This document shows, in pieces, positions 34,155-45,008 of a DNA stretch of 64,000 bases. Location: positions 13,688-77,687 of the forward strand of contig CBIHPC010000008.1 in NCBI GenBank assembly GCA_966211305.1, in the 5' to 3' direction. The position numbers were made by a program, and so were the translations under genes. Below the pieces are notes generated by a model. It worked only from the letters and a program-made list of their open reading frames with translations. It did no database searches and had not been told where the DNA came from. Source of the DNA: Niastella sp966211305 (GTDB lineage Bacteria > Bacteroidota > Bacteroidia > Chitinophagales > Chitinophagaceae). Within the stretch, counting starts at the first letter, position 1. Every line of letters starts with the position of its first letter.

Positions 34155-35366
34155 TTATTTGATCTTTACTACCCTTATATTATCAAATGCGGCATTGAAC
34201 CCGGTTGCCATGGCTGAAGGGGAATTATTGATGAGCCAGATGTGAACACTGCCCGATCCCGAACTGCCTAACAGGTCCTGTAATGACGTTGCCGCTACGC
34301 CGGTACCATTATTGGTAAGGAACATCGATAACGGAATGGAAACTGTTTGCCATCCCGAGGTTGAATAATTGAAAGTATTTCCGTTTGCATCCTTCCAGGG
34401 CTCGTAACGGCCAACATAAGCCGTACTATAATCTTTTACCACAAAGATCGATCCGCCGTTCCAGGGACCGGGTACGTTTACTTCAAATTTCAGTGCATAG
34501 TCGCCAACAGGAACGTTCAGGCTGTCGACCGGTACCCATTGGGTACCATTGGTATTGATGCTGCGTCCTCCATTCCACCAGCTCCACTCGTTGGGACTTA
34601 ATGGCGGATCGGTCATGATCGCATAAGTACCCCTGTTACCCATAAAAAGCGGATCATTATTGCTGGTACCGGTGGCTCCCCAGCTATAAGTGTTTACATC
34701 ATCAAAATTGCACAGGGCGCCGGTGGTTACATCGTTCATATTAAATACAGTGGAGGCCGTTCCTGATTCGGTAGTGATCACCAGCGGGGCGCTTTGTGTG
34801 AGCGAAGGAACAATAAACCCAACCGATGTACCGTCATCGGCTTCCTTCCAGCTGCTTACTGCAGAACCGGCAAATGAGATGCTTTTTATGAAAAAGAAAT
34901 TCAGGCCGAACACGCGCACCGAATCGCCGGCATTGGCATTCTCGTTTGAAACTGCAGTAATAGTGGGCGGCGGCGCTACTATATTGAAGGTAAAGGTCGT
35001 TGATCCGTTGGGGGTAACATACCGGATGGTATTGAGTTGATCGGCAGCTACCGAAGGGAACGGGATCACGGCAGGTGCCTGCACAGCGGCGCTGGCATCT
35101 GAAAACAGTGCGCTGTTAAATGAGGCCGGAACGCCATTGAAAAATATTTGAGTGGCGCCATTTAAGTTGTGCCCCTCCAATACGATCCATTGCCCGGGTA
35201 TAAGGCTGTTGAGAACAGAGTCGCCCGGTGAAAGCGCAAAATTGCGAACGCCTGTTATTACGGGGCCGTTAGAAGTTTCCTTTTTACATGCCGGCAGCGA
35301 CGCAATGATCACGGCCAGGCACAACAATATGCAGCAGTGAGCAGATCTATATAATATCTTTTTCAT
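34155..35366 (-). CDS. SGBP-B-like surface glycan-binding lipoprotein with IPT/TIG domains
   Basis: 403 residues from the ATG at 35364-35366 (an upstream extension precedes the signal). The lipobox SLPAC places the lipid on Cys27. Two IPT/TIG-type beta-sandwiches follow: about 36-135 (VLEGHNLNGATQIFFNG) and 137-220 (VRVFGLNFFFIKSISF). The C-terminal domain (about 225-403) has NEWSWWNGGRS, WKDANGNTFNY and FDNIRVVKIK. This arrangement resembles the xyloglucan-binding SGBP-B proteins of Bacteroides. It should extend from the outer surface and hold polysaccharide near the SusC/SusD pair. It begins 82 bases after the SusD stop and ends the operon. Confidence 0.82.
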   Translation of the reverse strand: MKKILYRSAHCCILLCLAVIIASLPACKKETSNGPVITGVRNFALSPGDSVLNSLIPGQWIVLEGHNLNGATQIFFNGVPASFNSALFSDASAAVQAPAVIPFPSVAADQLNTIRYVTPNGSTTFTFNIVAPPPTITAVSNENANAGDSVRVFGLNFFFIKSISFAGSAVSSWKEADDGTSVGFIVPSLTQSAPLVITTESGTASTVFNMNDVTTGALCNFDDVNTYSWGATGTSNNDPLFMGNRGTYAIMTDPPLSPNEWSWWNGGRSINTNGTQWVPVDSLNVPVGDYALKFEVNVPGPWNGGSIFVVKDYSTAYVGRYEPWKDANGNTFNYSTSGWQTVSIPLSMFLTNNGTGVAATSLQDLLGSSGSGSVHIWLINNSPSAMATGFNAAFDNIRVVKIK

Positions 35367-35448
35367 TTTTGTCTTTTTTGTTTGACAGGAAAACCAACCC
35401 AGTTGTGCCACACCTGTACTCAGCGAACAAGCGATGTGGCACACCTGC

Positions 35449-37020
35449 TTAATAATACGCTACCGGCGGTTCCGCCAATTTCGGATTTGCCGTTAATTCG
35501 GTAGCAGGTAACGGCAGGGTAAAAGTATTTATGGTAGCAGGTGTTATAGCTACATTGTACGGAGTTGGTGTAGCGATACCATTGCTGTAAGTAAACAATT
35601 GCCGTTTTTGATTATTGATAGCACTGATGGCTTTGGGTGCATTGTAATACGAAAGCCGAACAAGATCGAACCAGAAATGGCTTTCATAGGCCAGCTCGAT
35701 CCTTCTTTCCCTGAACAGCGTATCCTCAGTGATCAACGGTGCAGGATCTACACCGGCCCTTGTTCTTACCTTATTGAAGTACTTCAACGCTTCTGCATCG
35801 GTAGTGGAAGCATTGTTGCCCAAAATAGCATCTGCATATACAAGGTACACATCGGCCAGCCTCAGGATGGCATTATGTTCTATAGACGACCACAGGTCCA
35901 TGGTAGGTGAATTGTTATCAGCAGCGGTGCCTACTATATGTTTCTTAAGGCTGCATCCTCCTGATTTGAACCCGCCGCCGGCAGCATTCAGTTCGGGATA
36001 AAAATCGCCGGTAAGCATAAACGAAGCTTTCCGTCTTATTGAATCCTGTGCGGTATACATGGTATACAGATCGTAGGTAGGTCCAATGGCGCCGCCCCAG
36101 CCACCGCCGCCTGTTACCAGGTCGCCGCTGGGCGCATACTGCGCCTGTAGCGCATTACCATATGCATAACCCACCCCGGGCGCCCATTGCAACGCAAACA
36201 AAGATTCGGGATTATCGTTGTACTGTGTCCTGAACAAATTATAATAACTGGGCAGCAGCGATAAGCCGCTTTTATTGCACACATTGCCGGCATACAGTTT
36301 AGCGCTGTCTAACAGTGCCTGGTTGCGGTTCATATTCTGATCAAGACCGGCCCAGGTTAAATATACCTTGCTCAACATGCCCTGCGCCGACCAGGTGGTT
36401 ACCCTGCCGGGCGCATCCGTAACCGGAAGATGCTGAGCTGCATACGTGAGATCGTTAGCAATGAACTTATATACATCGGGCACGGTGTTACGGCGTACCA
36501 GCGGTGAATCTATCAGCCTGGTATTGTCTTCAATTAAAGGTATGGCGCCCCACAACTGTACCAGGTGAAAATATGCGGTTGCGCGAATGAACTTTGCTTC
36601 GGCCAGCGCGGCATTCACATCTTTTTCCGGAATAGTGGCAGGCGATTTCGCCCTGATGGAATTGATGGTAACATTGCAATGCGCAACGATCTTGAAAAAG
36701 CCGCGCCAGGTATTGGCAAGCTGGCTGTTATCGCCGGTAATGGAGAAAGTAGTGAACTGCACCAGATCGGCATTGTAAGGTTGCATCATATTACCGCTCA
36801 GGATATCGCCTATGCCCAAATAGGGGAAATAGATCCAGTCGAACCAGATAGGACCGCCATACAGGCCGGCTGTAGCCAGCCGCAGGTCTGCGGCGGTTTG
36901 ATAAAAATTATCTGACGTAACCTGTGACAACGATGGGCGGTCGAGAAAACTTTTCCGGCAACTCACGGTAACAGCCAGCGCAAACAGCAGGGGAATTATT
37001 ATTTTATATGTTGATTTCAT
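35449..37020 (-). CDS. SusD/RagB family glycan-binding lipoprotein
   Basis: 523 residues. The lipobox TVSC places the lipid on Cys21, followed by RKSFLDRPSLSQVTSDNF. Typical elements are AKFIRATAYFHLVQLWGAIPL, LADVYLVYADAILGN, LFRERRIELAYESHFWFDLVRL and a C-terminus ending LPLPATELTANPKLAEPP. It starts 11 bases after the stop of the frame-corrected SusC. Together with the SGBP it forms the binding platform of this operon. The gene itself is intact, although its SusC partner carries a frameshift. Confidence 0.95.
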   Translation of the reverse strand: MKSTYKIIIPLLFALAVTVSCRKSFLDRPSLSQVTSDNFYQTAADLRLATAGLYGGPIWFDWIYFPYLGIGDILSGNMMQPYNADLVQFTTFSITGDNSQLANTWRGFFKIVAHCNVTINSIRAKSPATIPEKDVNAALAEAKFIRATAYFHLVQLWGAIPLIEDNTRLIDSPLVRRNTVPDVYKFIANDLTYAAQHLPVTDAPGRVTTWSAQGMLSKVYLTWAGLDQNMNRNQALLDSAKLYAGNVCNKSGLSLLPSYYNLFRTQYNDNPESLFALQWAPGVGYAYGNALQAQYAPSGDLVTGGGGWGGAIGPTYDLYTMYTAQDSIRRKASFMLTGDFYPELNAAGGGFKSGGCSLKKHIVGTAADNNSPTMDLWSSIEHNAILRLADVYLVYADAILGNNASTTDAEALKYFNKVRTRAGVDPAPLITEDTLFRERRIELAYESHFWFDLVRLSYYNAPKAISAINNQKRQLFTYSNGIATPTPYNVAITPATINTFTLPLPATELTANPKLAEPPVAYY

Positions 37021-37031
37021 ATGGTTCTTAT

Positions 37032-40000
37032 TTACTTGGTTAACGCAAGGTTGGCTCCTATTGTAAATACGCGCGGCTGCGGATAAAAGCCATTATCTAC
37101 ACCGGCCAGCAGCGGGTTCCAGGAACCGATCTCAGGGTCCATGCCTTTATACTTCGAAATAATGAATGCATTGGTCACATTGAAATATACCCTTAAAGAA
37201 TGCGTGCACTTTCGATAACAGTTTTTCTGGTAACGTATAGCCCAGCGAGATATTCTTGCAACGGACGAATGTGCCGTCTTCGATATACCTGTCGGATATA
37301 CGCTCGTTATCATTACCGCTGCTCTGGCTTATTCTTACAATGTTTGTGGTGGGATTAGCCACATATACGTTATTTACATCGGTAGCCGACCCGTTTTTAT
37401 CGATCATCTCCAGCCGTGCATAATCGAGCACCGATTTGAAGTAACCGAAGTTCTGATTGGGATTATCGCCATTGATGCGCAATGTGTTCAATACTTTATT
37501 GCCGATATTGGCGCTGAAGAAAAAGTTGAGGTCGAAATTCCTGTACGAGAAAGTGTTATTAAAACCAAGCTGAAACTTTGGAATGGGAGAACCTAAATAC
37601 GTTTGATCGTGCTGATCGATGACCGTGTCGCCGTTCAGGTCGCGAAACTTTACATCACCCAGCCAAACACCGCCTGTTGTAGGCGTGATGGGTAATTTCA
37701 CTCCTGTGGTAGGGTTCACAGGAATGGCGGGATGTGTTTTAAAATCCTCTGCCCCCATGAACAGGCCATCGGTCTGGTAGCCCCAGAATTCACCGATGGA
37801 ACGGCCCACAACCGATTTGGCGGCGATGGTGGTACCATAGTAACCATATAATGCCGCACCATCTGAGTTAAGCGCGAGGATCTTATTGGTATTATGCGAT
37901 ACGGTCACATCTGTTTTCCAGGTAAAGTTCTTGTTCTTTATATTCACCGAACTGATCCGCAGATCGAATCCTTTGTTGCTGACTGCAGCGATGTTCTTGT
38001 AAGGAGCGGCCAGCGAACCCGGCGACCAGCTGGTAGAAGGGATGGTGCCGGAATATAAAGGAAGGGGCAGACTTAATAAAAGTCCGTCTGTTTTGCGGTC
38101 GTAATAATCAACTGAAAAACTGATGCGCCAGTTAAACAATGCACCATCCAGGCCAACATTCGCATATTTTGTTTTCTCCCATTGTACTAACGGGTTGGGT
38201 AAATTTCCAGCCAGTTGCGATATACCCGATAAACCGGTGGAAATGGAATTTAAAGAAGCTACATAACTGTTGTCGGCAATGTTCTGGTTATTGGTAAGCC
38301 CATACCCAACCCGCAGCTTCAGCTCATTTACGGCGGTCACCTGTTTAAAGAAATCTTCGTTGTTGATCTTCCACGCAAGTGCGCCCGACCAGGTGGCTAC
38401 CCAGCGGTTGCCGGGTGCAAATTTCGAAGAACCATCATAGCGGATATTTCCCGTGAGCAGGTACCTGTCGTTGTAAGCAAAATTAAGCCGGCCGAAATAC
38501 GACTCCTGGGCGTTTTGTCCTTTATCGCCTGTATTCGTTGCCGTTGTGGCATCGCCGCTGTTGATAGCCTGCACGTTGTTCGAAGGGAAGTTTTTGCGGG
38601 TAGCGGAAACATTTTCGAAGGTGCTTAGCTGCGCTTCGTGCCCCAGCAGGGCATTCACATTATATTTATTGGCGAACAACCGGTTATAGGTTACATAGTT
38701 CCTGAGCGTTGTATAATAGTTCTGCCCGTAGTTATACCTTGAAGTATTTACTTTATTAACCACGTTGCCCATGGTGTAGGTGGGGGTGAAATGGTCCTGT
38801 GTACCAAAATCAAAACTGCCCGATACTTCATTCCTGAGCGTGAGGTCGCGGGTAAAAGCTATTTCCGCATAGGCGTTGCCGAATACCTGGCTGCGCTTTT
38901 TCTGGTCTTTTATGATAAGCGCAATGGCATACGGGTTCGATGCATATGCGCCGTATATATTGGGATCGTTGCCACCCCAGCTTCCATCGGCATTCTGCAC
39001 ATTTACATCAGGCGTTTGCATAAGCGCCGTTGAAATAACGTTCGAATTGGTGGTATTCACTTTTTCGCCGATGCGCACCAGTTGCAGGCTGATACCTGTT
39101 TTGAGCCAACTGGTCGTTTTGTTATCGAGGTTCAGCCGCACCGAAGCGCGGGTAAAATTCGATCCCAGCGCAATGCCCTCCTGCTGAAAATAAGAACCGG
39201 AAAGGAGATATTGTGTTCTGTTATCACCACCGGCAACCGTAATACTGTGGTTTTGCATGGGGGCGTTCCTGAACAAAACCTTTTGCCAGTTGGTGCCTTC
39301 ACCAAGGTACTGTGGGTTGGTGAACTGGGGCCGGAGATCGTACCCGATAACAGCCGATTTTTCATTCATGAACTGTGCATATTCCCGCAGGTTCATGGTA
39401 GCATATTCCTTTGGCAACTGCTGTTTACCGGCGTACATATCGTAGGTAATTTTTGGCGGACCGGCCTGCCCTCTTTTGGTAGTTATAATGATAACGCCAT
39501 TGGTAGCCTGTGATCCGTAGATGGCGGTGGCCGATGCATCTTTTAACACATCGATCGATTCCACTTCAGAAGGATTGATACCCGCCAATGGATTGGTGCC
39601 GCTGCCGCCGATTCCGGTTCCGCCGATAATAACGCCATCGATCACATAAAGCGGCGGGTTATTACCAAAGGAAGATAAACCGCGGATCTGTATGGAAACA
39701 GCGCCGCCGGGCTGGCCGGAGATCTGCTGCACAACAGCGCCGGGCACCCTGCCCTGCAACGCCTGGTCAATCGTAGCCGGCTGCACTTTCCTTATATCAT
39801 CCCCGGAAACGGATGAGATGGCGCCGGTAATATCCTTACGTTTTGATTTTCCGTAACCAATTACCACTACATCGTCGAGCTGAATAGTCTTCTGTTCAAG
39901 CTTAACTTCCACTTTATTGCTCTTACCTACCTTAACTTCTTTCTGCAGATAGCCGATCATACTTATTATCAACACATCTCCCTGTTTTGCGTCGATAGTA

Positions 40001-40212
40001 AAGGAGCCATTGTGGTCGGAAGAAGCGCTGGAGTTGGTGCCGGTAATAAAAATGGTAGCGTCCTGTATGGGCCTGCTGTCGGACGAAGCGAAAACTTTAC
40101 CGGTGATCTTTTTCAAACTGCCTTTTTCCTGTGCCTGGCCCGAAATGCCCAGGAGCAAACAGGAGATACTCCATAGCAGTACTCTTTTTTGTACAATCGT
40201 TAGTAATCTCAT
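37032..40212 (-). CDS. SusC/RagA TonB-linked receptor, frameshifted near the 3' end
   Basis: The ATG is at 40210-40212, with a TTG two codons earlier. The signal peptide is followed by a carboxypeptidase-like domain (about 35-110), DDVVVIGYGKSKRK, and a plug with VLKDASATAIYGSQATNGVI. The frame reads as SusC until SLGYTLPEKLLSKVHAF, then gives 15 unrelated residues and stops at 37147. The adjacent frame supplies the missing end: LRVYFNVTNAFIISKYKG, MDPEIG, GVDNGFYPQPRVFTIG, ending at 37032, 11 bases before SusD. Removing one base in the A run 37195-37197 would restore a 1059-residue protein. As written, the last barrel strands are lost and the receptor should not fold. A sequencing error is possible. 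Confidence 0.9.
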
Positions 40213-40494
40213 AAGCAAACAATTACGTTAGCATTAAAAAATAAACTGTTGAATTTTGGTCTTTGAAATTTTCAGTAGGGACAGGATCCTGCCTCACAAA
40301 TCTTCTTTGATGATTTGATAAGTTATAGTTTAAGAGAAACAGTTGTCAGGAAGGGCATAAATGGCGCCCGGAAGGCATTGAACACAGAAGGGCATAGAAC
40401 GCCCAAAAATGGCATTGGCAGCAATTTCATATGAAGCAATTGAAGGTTAATTAATAGTAGTAAAATTATCATTATGCCCGTTTATTCAGGGCCG

Positions 40495-40544
40495 TCAAAT
40501 GTTGCAACTGATGGTACGAAATGTTACAAACGAATGATTTTCAC
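40495..40544 (-). promoter_or_regulatory. 22-bp-spaced direct repeat with conserved flank (proposed HTCS site B)
   Basis: TCAAATGTTGCA (40495-40506) and CGAAATGTTACA (40517-40528) lie 22 bases apart with GG at 40513-40514. A TGATTTTCAC block follows 18 bases after the start of the second copy. The same block at the same distance occurs at site C (47458-47507). The gene downstream on the minus strand is the third SusC. Confidence 0.6.
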
Positions 40545-40704
40545 AGATATTCTCAGAAACAAAAAAGCTACGAGCGTTCTACAGCCCCATAGCGTTCAGT
40601 TTCGAAAAGGACGGCCGGAACCTGACAATTTTTGCTGATTGCGCAGGACCAGCCCCCATATTTGAGGGAATTATAAATTTATTCGCAGTGCTTCGATACA
40701 TAGC

Positions 40705-40730
40705 TGCATAAAAAGACTTTCTTTTATGCA
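40705..40730 (-). terminator. Possible terminator after the GH3-GH2-GH2 operon
   Basis: TGCATAAAA (40705-40713) and TTTTATGCA (40722-40730) form a perfect 9-base stem with an 8-base loop, 26 bases after the GH2 stop. The stem is A/T-rich and no T run follows on the minus strand, so termination may be weak. Confidence 0.4.
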
Positions 40731-40755
40731 AATCCTGTATTGACGGGCAAAAGTA

Positions 40756-43170
40756 TTATTCCGCTGTCAATATAGCTGTTGCTACCGGCAGCGATCCGCT
40801 TCGGGCAGTGATGGTTATTTTTCCTTTTTTGTTTGTAGATTGTACAACCGCCAGGCATTTTCCCTGCCAGGCTTCCATATTCTTTCCCTTTAACGGGGTG
40901 TGACTTTTCTGATCGCCGTTCCCTACCGCCACCAGCTTACCTGCCCCGCTTACTTCGAACGTTACCGTATTGGCCGAAAAAGGGCAGGGTATCCCGCCGG
41001 CATCGAGCATTTGCACGGCTACATAACTCAGGTCCTGCCGGTTCGCCTTCAGTACTTTCCTGTCGGGCGACAGTTTTATTCCAGCCGGCTCGCCAGCGGT
41101 TTGAACAGCAAATGCAACTTTTTTTCCTTCCGCTGTTATTCCTATAGCTTCCAGTTTGCCCGGTTCATAAGGCACTTCCCAAAAAAGAAAGGCTTCCTTT
41201 TTGATATCCCATTTACGCATCCCCAATGACCTGCCATTTAATTTCAGCTCCACTTCGGGAACGTTGGTATATACATGCACAGCCAGTGTATCACCCGTCT
41301 TTTTATGATTCCAGTGAGTTTGTACCTTTGGCCAACTCCAGAATGAGCATAGATCCTTATTCCGTGCCGTGGTATCGGTTTGGACGGCAAGGTGCACCAT
41401 GGGTTCGTTGTTCCAAAGGGCTTTCCTGAACCAGTACGCCGGTTTGGGAAAACCGCACATATCTATCAGGCCGCAGTCGGCGCCCCGCCAGGGCCAGGTT
41501 GGCCATTTTTCCCAGAACTTACAACCGGTTCCTACATCGCCAATACCCGCTTCGCCGATATAATCGAACCCCGTCCAAAGGAATTCACCGGCTACATAAT
41601 CTTTCAGTTGCCCTTCGAGCCATTGTTCATAGGTGCGCAACTGCCAGCAATTACCGGGGTGGTAAGGATAGATCACCGTTTCGGAACCAAAGATCACGCG
41701 GTTGGGATATTGTTCATGATCTGCTTTATAGTATGCCTCCTGATAGTTATAACCCACCAGATCGAGTAATGCACCCATTCCGTATGCATTCACATTGAGG
41801 ATTTCGTTACATGCCGCTGTAAACGGACGCGTAGTATCATGTTTACGGGCGGCATCGATCAGCATTTTCGTGATCTTCAATGCATTCTCTTTGTTATATT
41901 GTTCCCGCACTTCGTTGCCAATGCTCCAGGCAATAACGGAAGGATGGTTGCGGTCGCGCCTGATCCAGTTTGCAACGTCCTTTTCATACCATTGATTAAA
42001 GTGTGCTGCATAACCGGCCGGGGTTTTTCCGTCCATCCATTCATCAAAGATCTCGTCAATTACCAAAAATCCAAGGCTGTCGGCAAATGCCAGCAATTCG
42101 GGTGATGGCGGGTTGTGGCTCATGCGGAGCGCATTACAACCCATGCTTTGTAAGATCTTTAAACGACGTTTATACGTACCATCTAATACAGCGGCGCCCA
42201 GCGGCCCGCCATCGTGATGGTTGTTCACGCCTTTCAGTTTCACCAGTTTTCCATTTAAGAAAAATCCTTTGGCGGCATCGAAACGAAAGGTCCTTATACC
42301 AAAAGGAGAAATATATTTATCCGTCACGGCACCGCCCGATCGTACCTCTACCTGCAACCGATATAAGCCTGGCCGCTCAGTTGACCATAATGCAGGCCTG
42401 GCGATGCTGATATCTTGATCGATCTTTTGCACCTGGCCGGGTTTTACTTCTACCTTCGTTTCTGCCCGGCCCGCTTCCTTTCCGTGTGCATCTGTGAACC
42501 TTGTTACTACAGTGCACGATTTACTTATGTTGTTATCATTTCGCAATTCTATTGAGATCTCCACGCCGGCCCTTTCTTTATCTGCCTTAACCGTGCGCGC
42601 AAAAACACCCCATTGATTTATATGTAGTTTGTTTTTCGCAATCAGCCATACGTGCCGGTAAATACCCGAACCGGTATACCATCGCGAATTGGGCTGGCCG
42701 GTTGTATTTACTTTTACCGCAATAATATTCTCCTCCCCTGCCGGTTTCAGCTGCGCTGTAAGATCATAATAAAAGGAAGAATAGCCATATGGCCGGATAC
42801 CCAGGTAGTGTCCGTTGATCCATACTTCACTGTTGCGGTAAACGCCATCGAACAGGATGGAAACGTTTTTCCCCGAAAAGCCAGGCGCGGTTTTAAAGTG
42901 TTTACGATACCAGCCAATACCACTATAGGTATAACCGCCGCCTGCACCGGTAGTGCTGGCAGAATCGAAAGGATGTTCTATACTGAAGTCATGTGGCACA
43001 TCGAGCAGGCGCCATTTAGAATCATCGAATTCAGGTCGCTCGGCCCCGGGCCGATCGTTCAACGCAAAGCGCCAGTCGAAATCGAAAGGTATGCCGGTAT
43101 TATTGATCTCCTGCGCAATAAGGGAACACCCAAGCAGGAGATGTATGATCAGTGAAATGATTTGTTTCAT
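40756..43170 (-). CDS. GH2 family beta-galactosidase-like enzyme
   Basis: 804 residues with signal peptide MKQIISLIIHLLLGCSLIAQ. An N-terminal sugar-binding sandwich (about 25-170, with GVYRNSEVWINGHYLG) and an Ig-like domain lead to the barrel with acid/base Glu420 in WSIGNEVRE and nucleophile Glu497 in IFGSETVIYP. Further beta domains follow (DUF4982-like about 625-700 and a GH2 C-terminal Ig-type domain). In xyloglucan loci GH2 beta-galactosidases remove galactose from the side chain that may carry fucose; that role fits the GH29 and GH31 neighbours, but specificity is not proven. The start overlaps the end of the preceding GH2 gene by four bases (ATGA type), which suggests translational coupling. 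Confidence 0.9.
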   Translation of the reverse strand: MKQIISLIIHLLLGCSLIAQEINNTGIPFDFDWRFALNDRPGAERPEFDDSKWRLLDVPHDFSIEHPFDSASTTGAGGGYTYSGIGWYRKHFKTAPGFSGKNVSILFDGVYRNSEVWINGHYLGIRPYGYSSFYYDLTAQLKPAGEENIIAVKVNTTGQPNSRWYTGSGIYRHVWLIAKNKLHINQWGVFARTVKADKERAGVEISIELRNDNNISKSCTVVTRFTDAHGKEAGRAETKVEVKPGQVQKIDQDISIARPALWSTERPGLYRLQVEVRSGGAVTDKYISPFGIRTFRFDAAKGFFLNGKLVKLKGVNNHHDGGPLGAAVLDGTYKRRLKILQSMGCNALRMSHNPPSPELLAFADSLGFLVIDEIFDEWMDGKTPAGYAAHFNQWYEKDVANWIRRDRNHPSVIAWSIGNEVREQYNKENALKITKMLIDAARKHDTTRPFTAACNEILNVNAYGMGALLDLVGYNYQEAYYKADHEQYPNRVIFGSETVIYPYHPGNCWQLRTYEQWLEGQLKDYVAGEFLWTGFDYIGEAGIGDVGTGCKFWEKWPTWPWRGADCGLIDMCGFPKPAYWFRKALWNNEPMVHLAVQTDTTARNKDLCSFWSWPKVQTHWNHKKTGDTLAVHVYTNVPEVELKLNGRSLGMRKWDIKKEAFLFWEVPYEPGKLEAIGITAEGKKVAFAVQTAGEPAGIKLSPDRKVLKANRQDLSYVAVQMLDAGGIPCPFSANTVTFEVSGAGKLVAVGNGDQKSHTPLKGKNMEAWQGKCLAVVQSTNKKGKITITARSGSLPVATAILTAE

Positions 43171-44987
43171 GGTTTACTGTTTTTGATCATTTCCATTTTG
43201 AAGTAATACGCTTTCAATATGTACCAGGCCTTCTTCCGGTCGCCTTTTTCTGACAATAACCCTTTCCTGTTGTAGCCCTTTTGATAAACGGGGTGCATTC
43301 TGCTTAATGACCGGTAGTCAAATAATAACCAGGGACATACTCCGCATAAGTTGGGAACCGTATTGAACATTTCAATCTGATCTGTATATATTTTTGCCTG
43401 GTACGTTTCGGTCCAGTTAGCCGCTTCGTCTGTTGACCTGTGTGTATTCCCGTACAATGCTTCGCCGCCAAACTCAGCAATGAATACCGGTTTTCCGGCA
43501 CAAACCAATTTCCATTTTGTTTCAGCCGGCCGGCCCTGCCAGGGAATGTACCATCCAATATATTCGTTGAGTGAAACGATATCAACATGCTTGTAGAGCG
43601 TATCCCACACATCGAAAACATTGTTTTCGTAGCGCTGTGTATTTATAACATGTGTAACCAGCCGTGCAGGATCAATGGCTTTGCATTTTTTTGTTAGTGC
43701 TACCAGCGCTTTATCGCGGCCCGGGGTACCGGAATAAGTTTCGTTCGAAAGGCTCCAGATCGTGACGGCACAGCGGTTCCGGTCCCTGCGCACCATCTCA
43801 CCAAGCATTATCTCCATTTTACGCGGAACCAGGCTATCGTTAAATTCAATATGCTGATATACCGGAATTTCGCTCCACACCATTAGACCCATTTTTTCGG
43901 CCTCTTTAACCATATTCTCATTATGAGGATAGTGAGCTAACCGCACAAGATTACATCCTAACGCTTTAGCCGCATTCAGCAATAAACGAGCATCATTCAC
44001 TGAATACGCACGGGCCCGCCTGAACGGATTCTCCTCATGAATATTTACCCCTTTCAAAAACACCTGTTTTCCGTTCAGCATTATTTTATTTCCTTTAACT
44101 TCAATACTTCTGAACCCTATATCGTCTATTACTGTATCCGTTTCACTTTCAATTATTACCTTGTACCGTTTAGGAGATTCTGGCGACCAGAGAGAAAAAG
44201 TGGATGAAAATTCCACTTTTGCCATCCCGTCATTGTCTGTTCCTGTTTTATAAAAGATGCCGAGTTCCGGAATTGACACTTTAATATGCTGCACAGGCTG
44301 CATTCCGTTTAACTGCACCCAACCCACAACCGTATTCAGACTGCCTTTTTTTAATTGAATGCTATAATCCTCAATATAAGTGCTGCCGGTTTGAATGAGG
44401 CCCACTTCACGTGTTATACCACCATAATTTAACCAATCGTACCCCAGGCCCGGTAATCCATTCTTAAAACGCATGTTATTTACTTTAACAACTATTGCGT
44501 TTTGCCCGGCTTTCACTCTGCCGGTAATCTCAAACTGAAAAGGAGTAAACCCACCTTCGTGATTTCCTATTTTTTCACCATTCAAATACACATCGGCGCA
44601 ATAATTAACAGCCCCGAAATGGAGAAATAATCTTTTGCCTCCCCCGGGCGCATAATTGAATTCTTTTTTATACCACACGGTTCCTTCGTAATAAGCCAGT
44701 TCGCACATCTGGGAATTAAAGTCACCGGGTACTTTCAAAACCGGAGCGCCTTCAAACGAATACTCGTAAAAATCTGTCTTCTTTTGTGGTTTCTTTTCCA
44801 GCCAAACCTGCTGCCATTGACCACTCCCGGTTGGGTCAACAATAACGCGCCATTCGCCATTCAACCCCGTTACATTCCTCGATTGGAGATTTATCATTGC
44901 GGTTTGCGCGTTAACGGTATCTATGGTAGTAAAAATGAATAAAAAAGCAAACGCCCATTCTACCGGCTTTTTTTTACGTTTATTCAT
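43167..44987 (-). CDS. GH2 family glycosidase, short form (beta-glucuronidase/beta-galactosidase type)
   Basis: 606 residues, the compact three-domain GH2 form. After a signal peptide (FAFLFIFTTIDTVNAQ) come the sandwich with LHFGAVNYCADVYLNGEKIGNHEGG, the Ig-like domain, and a barrel with LVRLAHYPHNE, acid/base Glu416 in SLSNETYSG and nucleophile Glu505 in FIAEFGGEALYG. The motifs are close to those of bacterial beta-glucuronidases and short beta-galactosidases. A role on galactose, or on galacturonic acid in acidic xyloglucan, is possible. It lies 21 bases after the GH3 gene and overlaps the next GH2 by four bases. Confidence 0.9.
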   Translation of the reverse strand: MNKRKKKPVEWAFAFLFIFTTIDTVNAQTAMINLQSRNVTGLNGEWRVIVDPTGSGQWQQVWLEKKPQKKTDFYEYSFEGAPVLKVPGDFNSQMCELAYYEGTVWYKKEFNYAPGGGKRLFLHFGAVNYCADVYLNGEKIGNHEGGFTPFQFEITGRVKAGQNAIVVKVNNMRFKNGLPGLGYDWLNYGGITREVGLIQTGSTYIEDYSIQLKKGSLNTVVGWVQLNGMQPVQHIKVSIPELGIFYKTGTDNDGMAKVEFSSTFSLWSPESPKRYKVIIESETDTVIDDIGFRSIEVKGNKIMLNGKQVFLKGVNIHEENPFRRARAYSVNDARLLLNAAKALGCNLVRLAHYPHNENMVKEAEKMGLMVWSEIPVYQHIEFNDSLVPRKMEIMLGEMVRRDRNRCAVTIWSLSNETYSGTPGRDKALVALTKKCKAIDPARLVTHVINTQRYENNVFDVWDTLYKHVDIVSLNEYIGWYIPWQGRPAETKWKLVCAGKPVFIAEFGGEALYGNTHRSTDEAANWTETYQAKIYTDQIEMFNTVPNLCGVCPWLLFDYRSLSRMHPVYQKGYNRKGLLSEKGDRKKAWYILKAYYFKMEMIKNSKP

Positions 44988-45008
44988 TTGATAAGCTTAG
45001 CAATAGTC

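Larger units (their letters stand above)
40213..40755. other. 543-base regulatory region upstream of the third SusC
   Basis: No coding frame is supported. It holds the direct-repeat site B (40495-40528) with its extended conserved flank (TGATTTTCAC at 40535-40544), a 10-base palindrome CAGGATCCTG near 40282-40291, and an A/T-rich hairpin (40705-40730) just after the GH2 stop. The distance from the repeat to the SusC ATG is about 285 bases, so a long leader is expected. Confidence 0.55.
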
